This document shows, in pieces, positions 1-12,268 of a stretch of 64,000 nt of DNA. Position 1 is the first letter of the stretch. Every line of letters starts with the position of its first letter. The stretch is from contig OZ007505.1 in the NCBI GenBank assembly GCA_963931865.1, positions 6,836,653 to 6,900,652 on the forward strand, given 5' to 3'. Position numbers and translations under genes: made by a program. The DNA comes from Axinella damicornis (lineage: Eukaryota > Porifera > Demospongiae > Axinellida > Axinellidae). Below the pieces are notes generated by a model. The model was given only the letters and a program-made list of their open reading frames with translations, was not told the origin of the DNA and made no database searches.

Positions 1-487
1 TACTCACTTGCATAATATGAGGTAGCAGCTGGGAGCGAGGCTTCTGCAGCTCGAGAGGTAGTCTCGCGGGCCAGACGTTCGCGGCGAGGCTACTCGAGAG
101 GTTGCGAGGTTAACTCCAATTAATAAGCACCACTGTAGCTAAGCCATTCTGTGACGTCATCACGCGAGCCTTAATACACTGCATGCAGTCGCGGTATGTC
201 GGACCCGGCCGGCTACAGATACATGAGATATAGAGGCAGGGAGGTTAGAGTGAGTTCCACCATTCTGCTACTATTTAACGGTGCACGAAATAACCACAAT
301 AGGCTAGAGAATTAACATCTAGTTAGGGAGTGGTTTAAGGGTTGGGTTAGGGTCATGCTGATGCTAACCCCCCTCCCCCCGCCCCACCATTTTCCTCCAA
401 GAGTCATCCTCTATTAAAATTCTGGTCACACAGGGACCAGGTGTCCACCCTCCTTCCAGCGGCTCCCCCCAACCTCACCCACACACC
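1..487. other. Upstream of SLC25A46, no gene seen
   Basis: No exon, RNA gene or clear repeat is recognised. The stretch presumably contains the promoter and 5' UTR of the SLC25A46 gene that starts at 488. It includes a GC-rich piece around 40-110 and a C-rich tract at 368-385. No TATA box or core motif could be assigned with confidence. Confidence 0.4.
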
Positions 488-641
488 ATGGCCACGGCCA
501 TGGCTGCCGCTCCACGTGCACCAGAGAGCTCGAGCAGGGCACTCTCCCAGAGGCTTTCCCCCCACCCTCACCCACACACCATGGCCACAGCCATGGCTGC
601 CACTCCACCAGAGAGCTCGAGCAGGGCACTCTCCCAGAGGC
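462..641 (+). repeat. 93-bp in-frame tandem duplication in SLC25A46 exon 1
   Basis: Two near-identical copies of about 93 bp follow each other. Each contains the block CACACACCATGGCCAC, with ATGs at 488 and 581, followed by a segment encoding ESSSRALSQRL. The copies differ by a few substitutions and a 6-bp indel, which keeps the reading frame. The second copy offers an equally good start codon. Confidence 0.85.
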
Positions 642-3462
642 TCACTGAAAGAATCGAGTCCTGGTTTGGTGAGTGATGGACATCAGAGCGTCTTGCAGAT
701 TCTGGTGAAAGCCAGACCAATCAATGCCAGTGTAGAAAAAGAGGTGTACACTCCTATAGTCACAGCTGTGGCTAGAAGGTCAAGGCATCAAAAGCAGCCA
801 TGAAAAAGTCAAAGAAACATACATCGCTAGGCTACCTGTAGCCTCGTTCCCAGGCCGCCCAGGAGTAGGGAAAGCTACTGCCATGTGGCACTGCTACCTG
901 TTTCTTTGGCATCACCACTCTGTTTATCAGAGGCCGCCGCCACTGTTGGAAACGTTTTGCTGATATTGTACCTGTACTTAGTAGCCTCATTCCCAGGCCT
1001 CTGCCCCAGCTTTTTGTGCTTGCAGTACGGAAACTGTATTGCAAGCGATGGAAGCTGGGAGGGCCCTGGGAACGAGGCTAGTACAGAGAGCTTTTTTACA
1101 GCCCCACCACTTCTCTAAGATACATAGCAACAACTGTCCCTATGCTAGCCTTGTTCCCAGGCCTCCACACCCAGCTTTTGTTGCTTTTTGTACTGCAAGC
1201 GACAAAAGCTGGGCTGGAGGCCTGAGAACGAGGCTACCCTATGTTGGGAGTGACAACTCCTTACCAGTCGCAATCACTAAGCTACAGTGATTGCTGTGAT
1301 TGGCCTAGCTACTGATCATGGGACAAGGTGCTTGGTTGCAGCTGTAGCCTGAAATCATTTATGTCATGGTTTCAATTTCTCTGTGTAGGCTCAGTGGAGC
1401 AGTTCAGTGACAAGGTTGTGTATGGTGTACGGTAAGCACATGATGTCAATGCTCACGCACATTCACTGTGTCATGCATACCAGGTGGTGTTCCCAAAGCC
1501 ATGATAGCAGGTGGCTTTCCTCGACTGTGCTGAGTCAGGTAGTTAAGATTTAATTTTAGGATATTTGCAGGCCAAGCAAGCAATCAAAAAAGGGGAAGTG
1601 GCGATTTTATAACGTGATGTTAGTTAACGTCAAACAATGACCCCAATGGTTTAGTATGCCAATATGGAGCTAATCAGGACTTCACCTGCTAGGGCCGAGT
1701 GAGTCCGTACAAAAACAGTTAATTTGGACTGGCCTAATTTACCCAGGAAATATTAATTCAGTCACACCATTAAATTTTGTGTTCATCCCTTCCTTTAATT
1801 ACATGACATCATGATTTGATTACATCATAATCATGATCATGATCATAACACGATCTGATCTAATCAGGCACCAAGTTGGTAATGAAAAACTTCCCTAGCC
1901 TTGTTCCCAGGCCATTCCCACCACCAGTATTTGATCGCTTGCAGTATGCAAATACGGCGTACTGCAAGATCAGTTACTGGTGTTTGCATACTGCAAGCAA
2001 TCAATTACTGGTGGTGGGAATGGCCTGGGAAAGAAGCAAAACCTTACCCCTTGATTGTGAAATCAGTGCAATTTGTCATCAGAGAGTCTCCCAAACTGAT
2101 GAAACACATTCTTCTTTACGTATGCAGGTTTGCCATAGTGAACTGCCTGACATACCCCTACACTGTGTTCAGCCGTCAGTGCCAGATTTATCCGTATAAC
2201 GTGGCCACACCCACCTTGGCTGCACCACTTAGCTCTGCCGTGGTGCTGCACCAGATTGCACAGACGCAGGTGTGCAGAGGAAGGAGAAAGGAGGGGGGAA
2301 GAGTAGATTGTAGCACCTAATAATCAGGACTTCTAGTGTGCTGAAAATGTTAATCCTGTCTCATGTTAACGTGCAGAATTCATAACCTGCACACCTAAAT
2401 CCTAAAACCCCAGACATCTTTCCTTTATCTTAATGATGGGTAAAAATGGTCTTTGATTACATGCCCCACCCATCCAGCATTTTAGCCTCATTCCCAGTTC
2501 TCCACCCAGATTTTATTGTGGTGACTACAGGATTTGGATATGAGTAAGGCCTTGGAATGTGGCTATCCAGTATTATCTTAGCAAACCTCCTTTCATCGTA
2601 TCCCAGAGGTAGGTATTTACTTTGATAAAAAATTGCTATCAAACTCAAGCTTGTTCGTATGCATGTGCAGAAATCAACTGGCGATGTAACAGTTCTAATT
2701 AGCCTCATTCCCATTGGCCAGGCCAATCTCAAGCAACAACTCCTCACCTGTAGGGCTACCTGTCCCATGGCGGTCAAGACCCAGCTCCCATTCCCTGTTA
2801 GTGGGAACAGCATAGGAGCAATACTAGCTCTGGTTCAGATCATTTCTATCTGTTCCACACGATTATTCATCTCATGTCCACCTTGTTCTGTCTGTCCGTC
2901 TCTCTACTATCCCACAGGGTGTCTACGCCTTTTGGCGGGGGTGGTACAGTCACCTGGCTCTGCTAATAGCAAGACCCTTTGCCAATGCGGTGCTGGGGAG
3001 GGTTGTGACCCCACCTCGGTAGGTAGGACACTTTGTAGCACCTAAGAGCTTAGCCTCTTTCCCAAGCCCTATCCTGTATAGCTTCAGTGGTGGGGCAGGT
3101 ATCACATGTCTAGTGGGAGCTAACTACCAGCACTCCGTGCACTTCTGCAGTTCCCTGTCTGCTGCAAGAGGAAAGCTCAGGCCTCTGCTGGGATACTTGT
3201 TCCTCAAAGGGTATGTACGACGACTTTCATGAGTTTACCATTACATTTGATGACTGGACCATATTCAGCTTTGATTGGGCTGGTCTCCATAGCTACAGGA
3301 GTTTCCACTGCACACCTTTTGTTCCTCTCTCTCTCTGTGTGTAGGATGGTCTGTGTGGCTACTATTCCTCTGCTTTCCGTCACCATTTTAGAAATGGTCC
3401 AAGTATGTCCAGTCACCTTCACACGCAGTGACACACACACACACACACACTCAATGACACGT

Positions 3463-3529
<67 letters not shown>

Positions 3530-3620
3530 CACAAACTTGCAATTGACCAAAAGCTTTTGAGTGCTGATATGTGATGCTCATGAGCTCCTGACTCCACCAA
3601 TTCATCCATCGCCTCTCCCC

Positions 3621-3669
<49 letters not shown>

Positions 3670-4204
3670 CACACATCAGAAAGTGTACAACAATGGGCCC
3701 CTAGAGGTCATCCGAGACCGTCCACTGCTGATGGTGGGCAAGAACCAGTGCCTCCCGTTCCTCTACCTCGTGGGCCCCACCATCCTCCACGGGCTTGCGG
3801 TACAGTGTCTCTCCCTCTTCACAGCTGCCCTACTACAGCGTGTCCTCCCACACAGAACAGGTGGTGACGTTCTCTCTGTGGCCATGAAGGCACTATGGAC
3901 TAGCTACCTCGGCTCCCTGATGGTGGACGTCATGCTGTACCCGCTGGAGACGGTGATGGTACGGCTGTACTGTCAGGGGATGCCTGTACTGGTGGACAAT
4001 GTCCAGACTGGATCTGACGTTGCATTCATCATGACGTACTACCGTGGGTTTTTTGACTGCATTATGGGGATCTGGGACTCTGAGGGCCCATGGGGGTTCT
4101 ACAAGGGGTTCTCAGCCCTGCTGCTGCGGTACACAGTGTATGGAGCCGTCTTGATAGTGCTATGGAGAATTACACACTCACTGAAGAGCAGAACAAATAG
4201 ATAG
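488..4204 (+). CDS. SLC25A46: SLC25A46-like mitochondrial outer-membrane carrier
   Basis: Exons 488-668, 1389-1431, 2128-2269, 2918-3018, 3151-3210, 3345-3402 and 3680-4204 join in frame to 369 aa; human SLC25A46 is about 418 aa. The family are divergent SLC25 members of the mitochondrial outer membrane that act in membrane fusion/fission and lipid transfer rather than solute exchange. Landmarks in order are VEQFSDKV before the first helix, YPYTVFSRQCQ (matching the vertebrate HPCIVLRRQCQ block), GVYAFWRGW in exon 4, and the C-terminal LYPLETVMVRLYCQG and GFYKGFSALLLRY, which are degenerate carrier signatures. The N-terminus is shorter than in vertebrates and comes from a tandemly duplicated segment, so either ATG 488 or the in-frame ATG 581 could start it. 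All introns are GT-AG. Intron 6 ends in a (CA)n tract that serves as the polypyrimidine region. The gene converges with SNX27. Confidence 0.93.
982..1080. mobile_element. Palindromic MITE, TAGCCTC...GAGGCTA family
   Basis: The left arm reads TAGCCTCATTCCCAGGCC. The right arm is its reverse complement, ending GGGAACGAGGCTA, with further pairing inward (CCCAGCTTTT / gaAGCTGGGA). It lies in SLC25A46 intron 1. Confidence 0.75.
1146..1236. mobile_element. Palindromic MITE, same family
   Basis: The element has TAGCCTTGTTCCCAGGCC at the left and GGCCTGAGAACGAGGCTA at the right. The inner CCCAGCTTTTGT pairs with acaAAAGCTGGG. It is the second copy in SLC25A46 intron 1. Confidence 0.75.
1897..2036. 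mobile_element. Palindromic MITE, longer variant
   Basis: The arms TAGCCTTGTTCCCAGGCCATT and the complementary right arm at 2010-2036 (ending tgggaaagaagca, a decayed end) enclose pairing TTGCAGTATGCAAA-type sequence. It lies in SLC25A46 intron 2, just upstream of exon 3. Confidence 0.6.
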
Positions 4205-4868
4205 AATAGACCCTGGGGAAAATGTATCTTAGATTTATAGCAGACAATCCAATTCTCATGCAATGATCTATATATTGGTAACTCCCCCAAGACCCCTACC
4301 CCATAAAAAAGTTATCACTCTGTTGCTATGGCAATGCTGCTTATACATTATACCAAGGCCTCCACCCAGCGAGATAGAATCTGGGTGGAGGCTAGGAAAG
4401 AGGCTATAGATGGCGCTGCCCAACCAGCTAGAAGCACCTACGGTATTAAAATCAATCTGGTAACAGAGGTTAAACGCATGAGCCTATAGTGTGAACAGTA
4501 CTAGAGTCTTGTGTCAAGAAAATGTTTCCAGGATTTTCTGTAGGTGGTTCCAGTGCTAGCTGCATGGGCATGAAACTAAGACGTTATACCTGATCATTCC
4601 CAGGCTGCCTGGGAATGAGGCTATAGAGCTAGCTAGTGTCCGAGTGTGCCCCACTAAAAGTGTGGGTTTAAATTATGTAGTGATCTGGAGTTACCATAAT
4701 TATGCCAATGGAACAACCAATGTATTTTTACAGTACGTTGTACAAAATGAACATTCAAACAATTTATTCAGCATGAAACACAAAACTAGGTTCACAGCGT
4801 ACATTAGCTGTCGACTACACAAATAGAGATATATATATCGATGAGGCTTTCCCAGGATGGGGGAGACA
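4205..4868. other. Convergent intergenic region SLC25A46 / SNX27
   Basis: This is 664 bp of 3' flanks. It contains two short copies of the palindromic element (4351-4406 and about 4597-4624), an ATTAAA at 4444 that could serve SLC25A46 (weak), and the AATAAA for SNX27 on the minus strand at 4763-4768. No gene is seen. Confidence 0.6.
4763..4768 (-). promoter_or_regulatory. Candidate SNX27 polyadenylation signal AATAAA
   Basis: TTTATT on the + strand reads AATAAA on the minus strand, about 100 bp downstream of the SNX27 stop codon at 4869. The placement is right for a poly(A) signal. No cleavage-site data are available. Confidence 0.5.
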
Positions 4869-7800
4869 CTACAAGTCCTCGTAAACATTTGTGGCTACAT
4901 GTGATGATCGTACGGGGGACTGTGTGGACATGGGGGAGTGCTCCTGCAGGTCCACTGCACCGTCAGGCTGGGGGAGAGGAGGTATCAATTGCTTGATGCC
5001 AAACCAACAGTTGTCTACATGTACGCTTCATGGACAGAGTCAGTTCAATTATAAAGCAACTTATACATTGCAACTCAATACATAGTCTACGGAGTCGTGT
5101 TACCAAAACCAGCTAAAATAGTCGGTGCTTGAATAGTGCGCCACAAGTTGAGAGGACAGTCCCTAGGGCAATCAATGTCCACTTCTTTCCAATGTTGTGC
5201 TGTCCTCCAAGCACTGGGGTTATTCAATTTTGTCTGTTTCAGCTGCTGCTCCTGATTATGTTCACTTCAGCTACTGCTCCCCGATTGAATCCCCCAGCCA
5301 TTCTGGAAGGCTACACTAGCCCCTACCCAAAAATATCTCGAGCACATTCGAGGTTCAGAGGGTGAAAAAGTACGATGGTCACGAGCACGTTACTAGTCTT
5401 GTCCTGCCCCACTTCTGTTAGTCACACACACATGCACACTTAAAATCTTAATGTAGTGATGCACATGCAATTATCAAGTACGTAATTTGCCTTCAAAGCC
5501 TGGTGGTAATGACTGTTTAACTAAAACCAGTCCTTGGTAACTTGGTAACACATGGAGTTAGAATTAATTCTCCTGCTGGGTATTAGTTGAAGGCTCCTGC
5601 TGATAATCCATGGGGAAATATAAAATCTACTGTACACTGTACAGTATACTGATAGACGATTATAATACCTGTTTCCATAGCAACTCCTCGTTAATTCTGT
5701 CCACACAATGTTCCATATAGCGATACTGTTGGATCAGCAGAGAGACAAGTGATGAAGAGCCAAACACACAATAACTTTTTACTGTTAGACTTTGACTCAA
5801 AACACAGCATTGCTTAGAAAATTAATTAGCTCAGTAACTTAGGAACTTGTCACATGAGTCACCGAGCGCCCTCGATGCAGAGATAAGATTGTGGGATGAA
5901 AAACTGGAAGCAGGATTTTAGTAAAGTTGGTAAGGCAACTAACTCATCGTTAGTCACTCTCTACAATACAGACCAGGGACTGAAGCTACCTCACCCGGCC
6001 AATCTTACATGAATACTCTGAGCATCTGTGGTTACCCCCCCTCCCTTCTCCATCCCACAACACCACTCACAAAGGGTGAGAAGATTTTGACCCATCGTGG
6101 TTCCTTCCCTTCCCGGTTGTACTGGAAGGTGAAGGCCTGCTCCTCAAGGTCTGCCTCGTAGTTGGAGACCATGTCCCACGTGAAGGTGTGCTCTTGGGAC
6201 TGAGGTGGTGGTGTGGTGTGGGTGTGTGTAAATGTGTGAGTATATTGTGCATATGTGTATGCATGTATATACATGTATGTAGTCTGGTTCCCAGGCTCCC
6301 CCCTGCGTGTGCGTGCATGGGGGAGCCTTGGAACGAGGCTAGTATGTTGGTATGTGTGTGTTGCGTGCGAGTGAGTGAGTGTTGGGGACTGGCACACAGT
6401 TCAGCTCACAAACAAATGAGCAATGGACATCTCCACAAAACTATGCCATGTAAACAGGTATTACTCGTGATCTCACGCTAGCAGCATTTCCAGCCTGCCG
6501 AACAACATGGGCCTTACCTCTAGCACTCCCTCTGTGGTGCAGGCCTTCAGTCTGAGGCTCTTGGGGCTTATGGCAACAATCACATTGCCAGCTTTGCGGG
6601 CGTCACACCCACAATGTGGGAACACAATCGCATTGTAGTCCGGCAAGGAGCGGGCTAGATCCAGATACTGCAGGAAAGGTCACAGTACAACATTGTATAC
6701 ATACACAAGCTTCATGCTTGGTTTACATATATACAGTAAGCTCATTAACAAGATGTGTAAATAAACATAATTATTGTTGACAGAAACACTCATGCGCACA
6801 CAACACAACTGAATTGAACGTGGGCGAACGGGGGCTCAGAACAGCAAGAAGACCAAAGGTACAAGGTAACTTACCACACGTATTTAGCTAGCGGGGGGCG
6901 ACTGTTATACACACCAAGCGTTGAACGTGTAGTTGGTTGAACAATACTCGCTTTTTGTTTCTGAAAATTTTGGCCGTTTGTCGATTATGTAATGCTCACG
7001 TGAGGAAACATACCAGGCTCTCCCCGCTTTTCCGTACTGCAAGCGACGAAGTGAGACACACACACATACACATCCATTCTCCTGCTCAGTGTCATGTCCT
7101 GCGGAGACAGACACACACACTAACCTCCTCCTTCTTGCCCTGTGCCTTGAGCATTCTCAACTGGGTCAGTTTCTCCCCGGAGGGGATCTTCCCCTTACTC
7201 ACATCCTCCACAGCCTGATGATAGAACAGGTTTACCGCCACAGGGTCGGAGTTCGCAAGCACCTCATGTGTCCGTGTGAACAGCCACTTGCGCAACAAGA
7301 GACAGGTCTCACTGGATGACCCAGAGGAGTACTTCTGCAGGTACAGCTGGTGGGGAAACTCATTGTCCTGCAGCTTACGGTCTGAGGAGAAGACACCGCA
7401 ACTTTCAAGACCAATCTTTGAACTTCAACCTTGACCATTGAAGGGTTTTTTTTGACTTACCAAAGTCATGCTCCATTCGTTGATAGATTCCAAAGAACTT
7501 TGCCGTCTGCTGACTTAAACCAACCTTCTTTACCAAGGCCTGCAGTGACAATGAACGTGTATGCATACAGTTGTGGCTTGGAGATGTTGAACTGACCTAC
7601 CATGACTTAACTTATTACACTCCTAGTAGGGGAAATATTGTTCTGCATAACTGTAATCTAATCAAACCTTACAGCACTCAGGAAAGGCATATGAAGAGTC
7701 TGATTACATCGTTGTGATTGCCGTCATGCACTGTTCCTTCTGAACTGTCCTAGTTGGTGAATTAAGTTATGAGCGCTGTCTTACGTTGGTTGCCATCACT

Positions 7801-10466
7801 TGCTTCAAACAATAATCATGTGACATTACCCTACCTTGCTAGCCTCGTTCCCAGGCCTCCACCCAGATTTTATCTCGTAGCCGTGGAGAAAAATCGGGAT
7901 AAATCCGGGCCTGGGGATGAGGCTAGGCAGTTGCCACATGAAAAGATAGTAGGGTGTGGGAATGAGGTACAGGGAAGGCTTGGGGAGGAGGCTGTGTCAG
8001 TAATAACCTGGAGAGAAAACAGCCAAGGCCAGACACCAAAGTTACTAGTAAATCAAACAGTCAAACTGGCTGACCTGGTACACCTCTGGGGTCCTCCAGT
8101 ACTCGTTGATAGTGACTGGGATAACGGTACGATCCGGCAGCATCACTCTTAAGTCCACCTGCCTTTCCTGGGGGACGGCTGGTGTCTTGGTTGCCGCTGT
8201 GGCCCCTCCAGATTCTCCTCCAGCTGCGTTGACTTGGGGTATCTGGAGGAAGTCTTGCATCAGGTTGCTCTCAAAGATCACACGCGCAGAACACACTGGA
8301 AGGAGTGTGTGGTATAGAGAGAGAGGGGGGGGGGGGGGGGGGGGGGGGGTAGGAAGGGGGAGGGAGGGGGAAGGGAGGGGGAAGGGAGGGGAGGGAGGGA
8401 GGGAGAAGGGTGGGTCGAAGGGAGGGGAAAGGATGGGTCTTTATAAAAGCCATCCAATGTCCATTATCTCTTCTACCAAACTTTCTGAGTGTGGTATAAT
8501 AAACCTCCAGACAATAATATTTTTTCAAGAACTACTGGTGGAAGGTTGGGAAGCTACTCAGGTAGGTGGCAAAGTAAGAGTGCTTGGAGATGTGTCTACC
8601 TTTGTCCAAGTAGTCTTCCAGTCCCCTCCTTCGTGAGTCTACCTGAGTATCGTTTAGTGTAAATGGCCTCTTTCCAGGAAGCTTGGGGAAAATGAAGTCA
8701 TTGAACTGCCTCTTTAGCTGCAGTGGAAAAAGAGTTGACAAAGCTAAATCCCAATTAAATTTGTGATGCTAAATTAGATGTGAATGCATTCAAGACAGCT
8801 ATACTCACTGAGGCATACACACACACACATTGTCAAGAGTGACATACGAATCACTGAACACAGAACATTGTACACATGCAAATCACTGAACACTGAGAGC
8901 TGGACATTACGGAACACTGAGAGCCGGGATGTTCACATATCACTGAACACTGACAGCTGGACGATCACTGAACACTGAGAGCTGGCTGGACATTCACTGA
9001 ACACTGAGAGCCAGGATGCTCACAAGTTGATAGCTGGATGATAACGAATTACTGAACACTGAGAGCTGGACATTCACATCGTACACATATGAATACGAAT
9101 CACTAAACACTGAGAATAGGACAATCATTGGATCACAGAGAACTGGACAATCAAGGATCATTGAACACTGAGAACTGGACACTCACACTGAACATGAAAG
9201 CTGGACATTGTAATACAAATAATTGAAGACCGAGATCTGTTCACTTACATTTGTGTGTAGAGAGTCAAACTCGCGGTACCTCCGTGTGGACATGTGTTTC
9301 CCAGCTAGGTAGACATTATATACAACGTATTCCTTTCCTGTGTCATCCCGTTGCTTCTTGGTATCGGGGACTGAGACTGGTACAGAGCGTCTCTCATAGT
9401 AGTCCATGGTAGACGTCCCCCCTCCCCCGCCCTCAGGCTCCAACCGACGTGCTTCCTCGTCTGATACTGAGATGACTACCAAGTTGACTGCATCAACGCT
9501 CACTCGGATTAGCTGCACCACACTCTGATGGTCCTTTCCCTCCACTGACTCGCCATTACTGCAGAGCAAGAAACAATGAGATGCAAGATCACAAGAGTAC
9601 TATTGCAATTGAACTATTGCAAGTGAATTAAGTGTACTATTGCAAGTGTGCTACTGTGAGTGTGCTACTGTGAGTGTGCTACTGTGAGTGTGCTACTGTG
9701 AGTGTGCTACTGTGAGTGTGCTACTAGTGAGTGTGAGTGTGCTACTGTGAGTGTGCTACTAGTGAGTGTGAGTGTGCTGCTGCCTACATGTACATGTAAG
9801 TACTCTGAAATGGACTTGTGCTATTGATCGATTTCTAGAGGACATTCATGCTGTACATTGTACAATTGACAAAATCATCTACCCCCATAATACTACAGGA
9901 AGCCAATCTCTTCACTTTCATACATGGAAGGGGAAGCTGGGATCCCCCCTAACCTCCACAGCAAGATGGTAGTATACATGCAGGTACACATTAGGGGTCA
10001 CCATTGATGATCCCTGAACAATCATATGCAGACCAAGAAGGCACCAAAAGCTGTAACAGAGTGATCTGGGGGGTTGACACGCCCCTCATTCTTGGGAGGG
10101 GGAGACATGCCCCCTAGATCCCCCAGCCCCAAAGACACAATCAAATACCTGTACGAAACTCTGCTCTTACTGAGATACAATGCCAACTATACACGTCATG
10201 ATCAGACATCTTGCTCACACTTCCAAGATTCGATCTCCAACCCTCAGTCCGGCCTCTTCAGCTGGCCCTCCCTCCAGCACAGCACTGATATACTGCATGG
10301 GGGCATACAGTTCTCCTCCGATGGACTTCAGCTGTCCTCCCTCCGAGACCTGCCCCCGCACGTTGAACCCAAACCCCTGGGTGCTCTTCGTCACCTTGAC
10401 GGTGTGGGGCATGCGGTCCACCGAGCTGGGCACGGTCTCATCCCCATTCTCCTCCTCCTGAGACAT
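4869..10466 (-). CDS. SNX27: Sorting nexin 27 (PDZ-PX-FERM)
   Basis: Minus-strand exons from 5' to 3' are 10466-10219, 9558-9249, 8717-8600, 8295-8075, 7539-7461, 7381-7125, 6667-6518, 6199-6071, 5725-5669 and 4967-4869. They close to 555 aa against 541 in human. SNX27 is an early-endosome adaptor. Its PDZ domain binds cargo tails and retromer VPS26, its PX domain binds PI3P, and its FERM-like module binds NPxY motifs. The PDZ domain is at about residues 20-110 with the carboxylate loop [16 protein letters not shown] at 31-46. The PX domain, with the RRYREF core, spans about 135-245, and the FERM-like module about 265-510, including [12 protein letters not shown] and WVKIFSPF. The N-terminal Gly-rich tail of vertebrates is missing. 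ATG 10466 is chosen because it opens [10 protein letters not shown], and a possible acceptor just upstream hints at a 5' UTR exon. The last exon encodes a tail ending in YEDL. The gene is head-to-head with NSA2. Confidence 0.95.
6280..6341. mobile_element. Short palindromic MITE in SNX27 intron
   Basis: TAGTCTGGTTCCCAGGCTCCCCC pairs with GGGGGAGCCTTGGAACGAGGCTA around a short loop. It is inserted beside exon 6199-6071. Confidence 0.65.
7840..7925. mobile_element. Palindromic MITE in SNX27 intron
   Basis: The ends are TAGCCTCGTTCCCAGGCC and CCTGGGGATGAGGCTA, with inner CCCAGATTTTATC pairing with a decayed GATAAATCCGGG. The inner sequence matches the element at 46703-46804. Confidence 0.7.
8326..8350. 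repeat. Poly-G tract (poly-C in SNX27 sense)
   Basis: A G homopolymer of about 25 bp is followed by purine-rich GGGA repeats to about 8410. In the sense of SNX27 this is a C/CT tract a short distance upstream of the acceptor of exon 8295-8075. Confidence 0.8.
8865..9215. repeat. Degenerate ACTGAACACTGAGAGCTGGAC tandem repeats
   Basis: A unit of about 22-30 bp built on CACTGAACACTGAGAGC recurs some ten times with substitutions. It lies in the SNX27 intron between the exons 9558-9249 and 8717-8600. No coding role is visible. Confidence 0.7.
9640..9780. repeat. GTGCTACTGTGAGT minisatellite
   Basis: A 14-bp unit, GTGCTACTGTGAGT, repeats about eight times with an AGTGAGTGT variant. It lies in the first SNX27 intron. 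Confidence 0.8.
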
Positions 10467-10894
10467 CACTTCAAACCTGCAGCATATACCAATCCCCAGT
10501 CAAAACAGCCTCACTCTGTCTTTGCCATCATGTCAGGCATCATGTCAGGGCTACGATCATTGATAGCTACATTGTAGGAGCATGGCAGAGCTATCGTACT
10601 AGTGGAGGGATCAATGAGAACTTATACAAGCAAGTTGTATGGGGTTACACTGTACTAGAGTTCATGTTACACAGTAGCTATTCTTACTTGCTTTAATGGC
10701 CTGCAACTCGCACAATCCCGTCTTCCTGACTTGATCTTGCCGAATTCCGGGCTCGCTTCGCACTGTACTGCGCTTCAGCTAAGCGCTGCGCTTCGGGGGA
10801 GTTTCGAGGTAAACTTGGGTGTGGCACGTGATCGACCAACCAAACGGTGCGCGCTATTTAGAAATCCACGTGTTGTGAAAGATCACAGGTCAAT
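10467..10894. promoter_or_regulatory. Bidirectional promoter interval SNX27 / NSA2
   Basis: 428 bp separate the two divergent start codons. The NSA2-proximal half is GC-rich, with repeated CTTCGC/AGCGCTGCGCTT pieces at 10750-10800, and carries two perfect CACGTG E-boxes at 10825-10830 and 10867-10872. No TATA box is obvious. CACGTG is the known Myc/Max/USF site, common upstream of ribosome-biogenesis genes. Function here is inferred from position only. Confidence 0.6.
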
Positions 10895-12226
10895 ATGGTA
10901 AGTCACAGTAAGTTTGTGAGACTTTTTCAAGCCGTGGGAAATATGTGGCAAAGTTTAAAATTCTTTCCTTCTCCCACAAACACAATACAGCCGCAGAATG
11001 AGTATATTGAACAGTCTCGGAAGAGACATGGCTATCGACTGGACCACTTTGAAAAGAAGTACGTATTGAATAGTGCCATAAATCCTTGGTAGTGCTTTAT
11101 GTGATAACAGTTTGCTCCAACAAGGGGTCAACATGAAAGGGACTGTAAGTCGGATGTATACTAGGGTTGGATGTATACTAGGGCCAGCCATTCTTTCCAG
11201 TTGATCCTCAACAAAGTGCTTCAGGTGTTCCTAGCTCTCACCCTTCATACCAAATACGGAATGCACAAAAATTTTTGTGCATTCTGTATTTGGTATGAAG
11301 GGTGAGAGGATTTCTTAATCGAAGTCAGTGCACACATTGTGCATCATCCATGTGCCATGGATTGCGATACCTGGTAGTCGATTGGTCCATTACCCACTGC
11401 CAATGGTCTGCAATGCAAGTTTCTCCAGCTAATATTCAGCCAATCAGAGAAGATCCTAGATAGGAAGTGAGAGTGCCTAAATTGCTGCAGTTATAATTAT
11501 TGGCCTCAGGCAAAATTCATGGATGGTGGGGTTGCTGAAACTTTGCATAGAAATTGAACACTGCAAGATTGAACATTACATTGCATTTCTTAAGGTCATA
11601 TGGAAATTACCTTGCTTGGGGATAGATCCTGTGATATGTGTAACTTCATGTGTGGGTGTGATGCGATTGTGTGTTCCTCTGGCAGGCGTAAGAAGGAGGG
11701 GCGCGAGCCTCACACGAGAGCAGAATATGTCAGAAAACTTCACGGACTCAAGTTAGTCATATGTACATAATACTGTGTGTGGGTGTGGGTGTGGTGCTAC
11801 GATCAAGCCACTGCCAGGACGTGACTGTTCCGTACCTATGTTTAGGGCTAAGATCTACAACAAGAAGCGCTATGCAGAGAAGATCCAGATGAAGAAAAGG
11901 TAAGACTTGATTGTTCTCCATTGTGTATGTTACCCTGTAGTCCAGCTGTTCCAATCGTGAGGGGGGTGTATGCTGCCCTCTAGTCCTGTTCCAATCATGA
12001 GGGGGGGGGGGGGGGGGGGTGCTGCCCTGTAGTCCTGTTCCAGTCATGAGGGGGGTGTATGCTAACCTCTAGTCTTTCTATTCCATGAGGTGGGGATGGA
12101 ACTATATTGTGTGTGTATGGGACCCTGTATATGTAGTCAAGTCGTATTCCAATCCTTGAGGGAGAATGGGACTTCATACGTTGTACATGTATATGTATGC
12201 TACCCTGTAGTCTTGTTCCAATCCAT

Positions 12227-12268
<42 letters not shown>

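Noticed and set aside
340..380. Telomere-like GGGTTAGGGT
   Set aside because: Only a single partial unit is present in unique sequence, with no array.
7769..8152. ORF with a [10 protein letters not shown]...GPGDEAR segment
   Set aside because: The peptide is the readthrough of a palindromic MITE (7840-7925) and carries no protein signal. The same pattern appears at 885-1290, 16628-16810 and 45383-45656.
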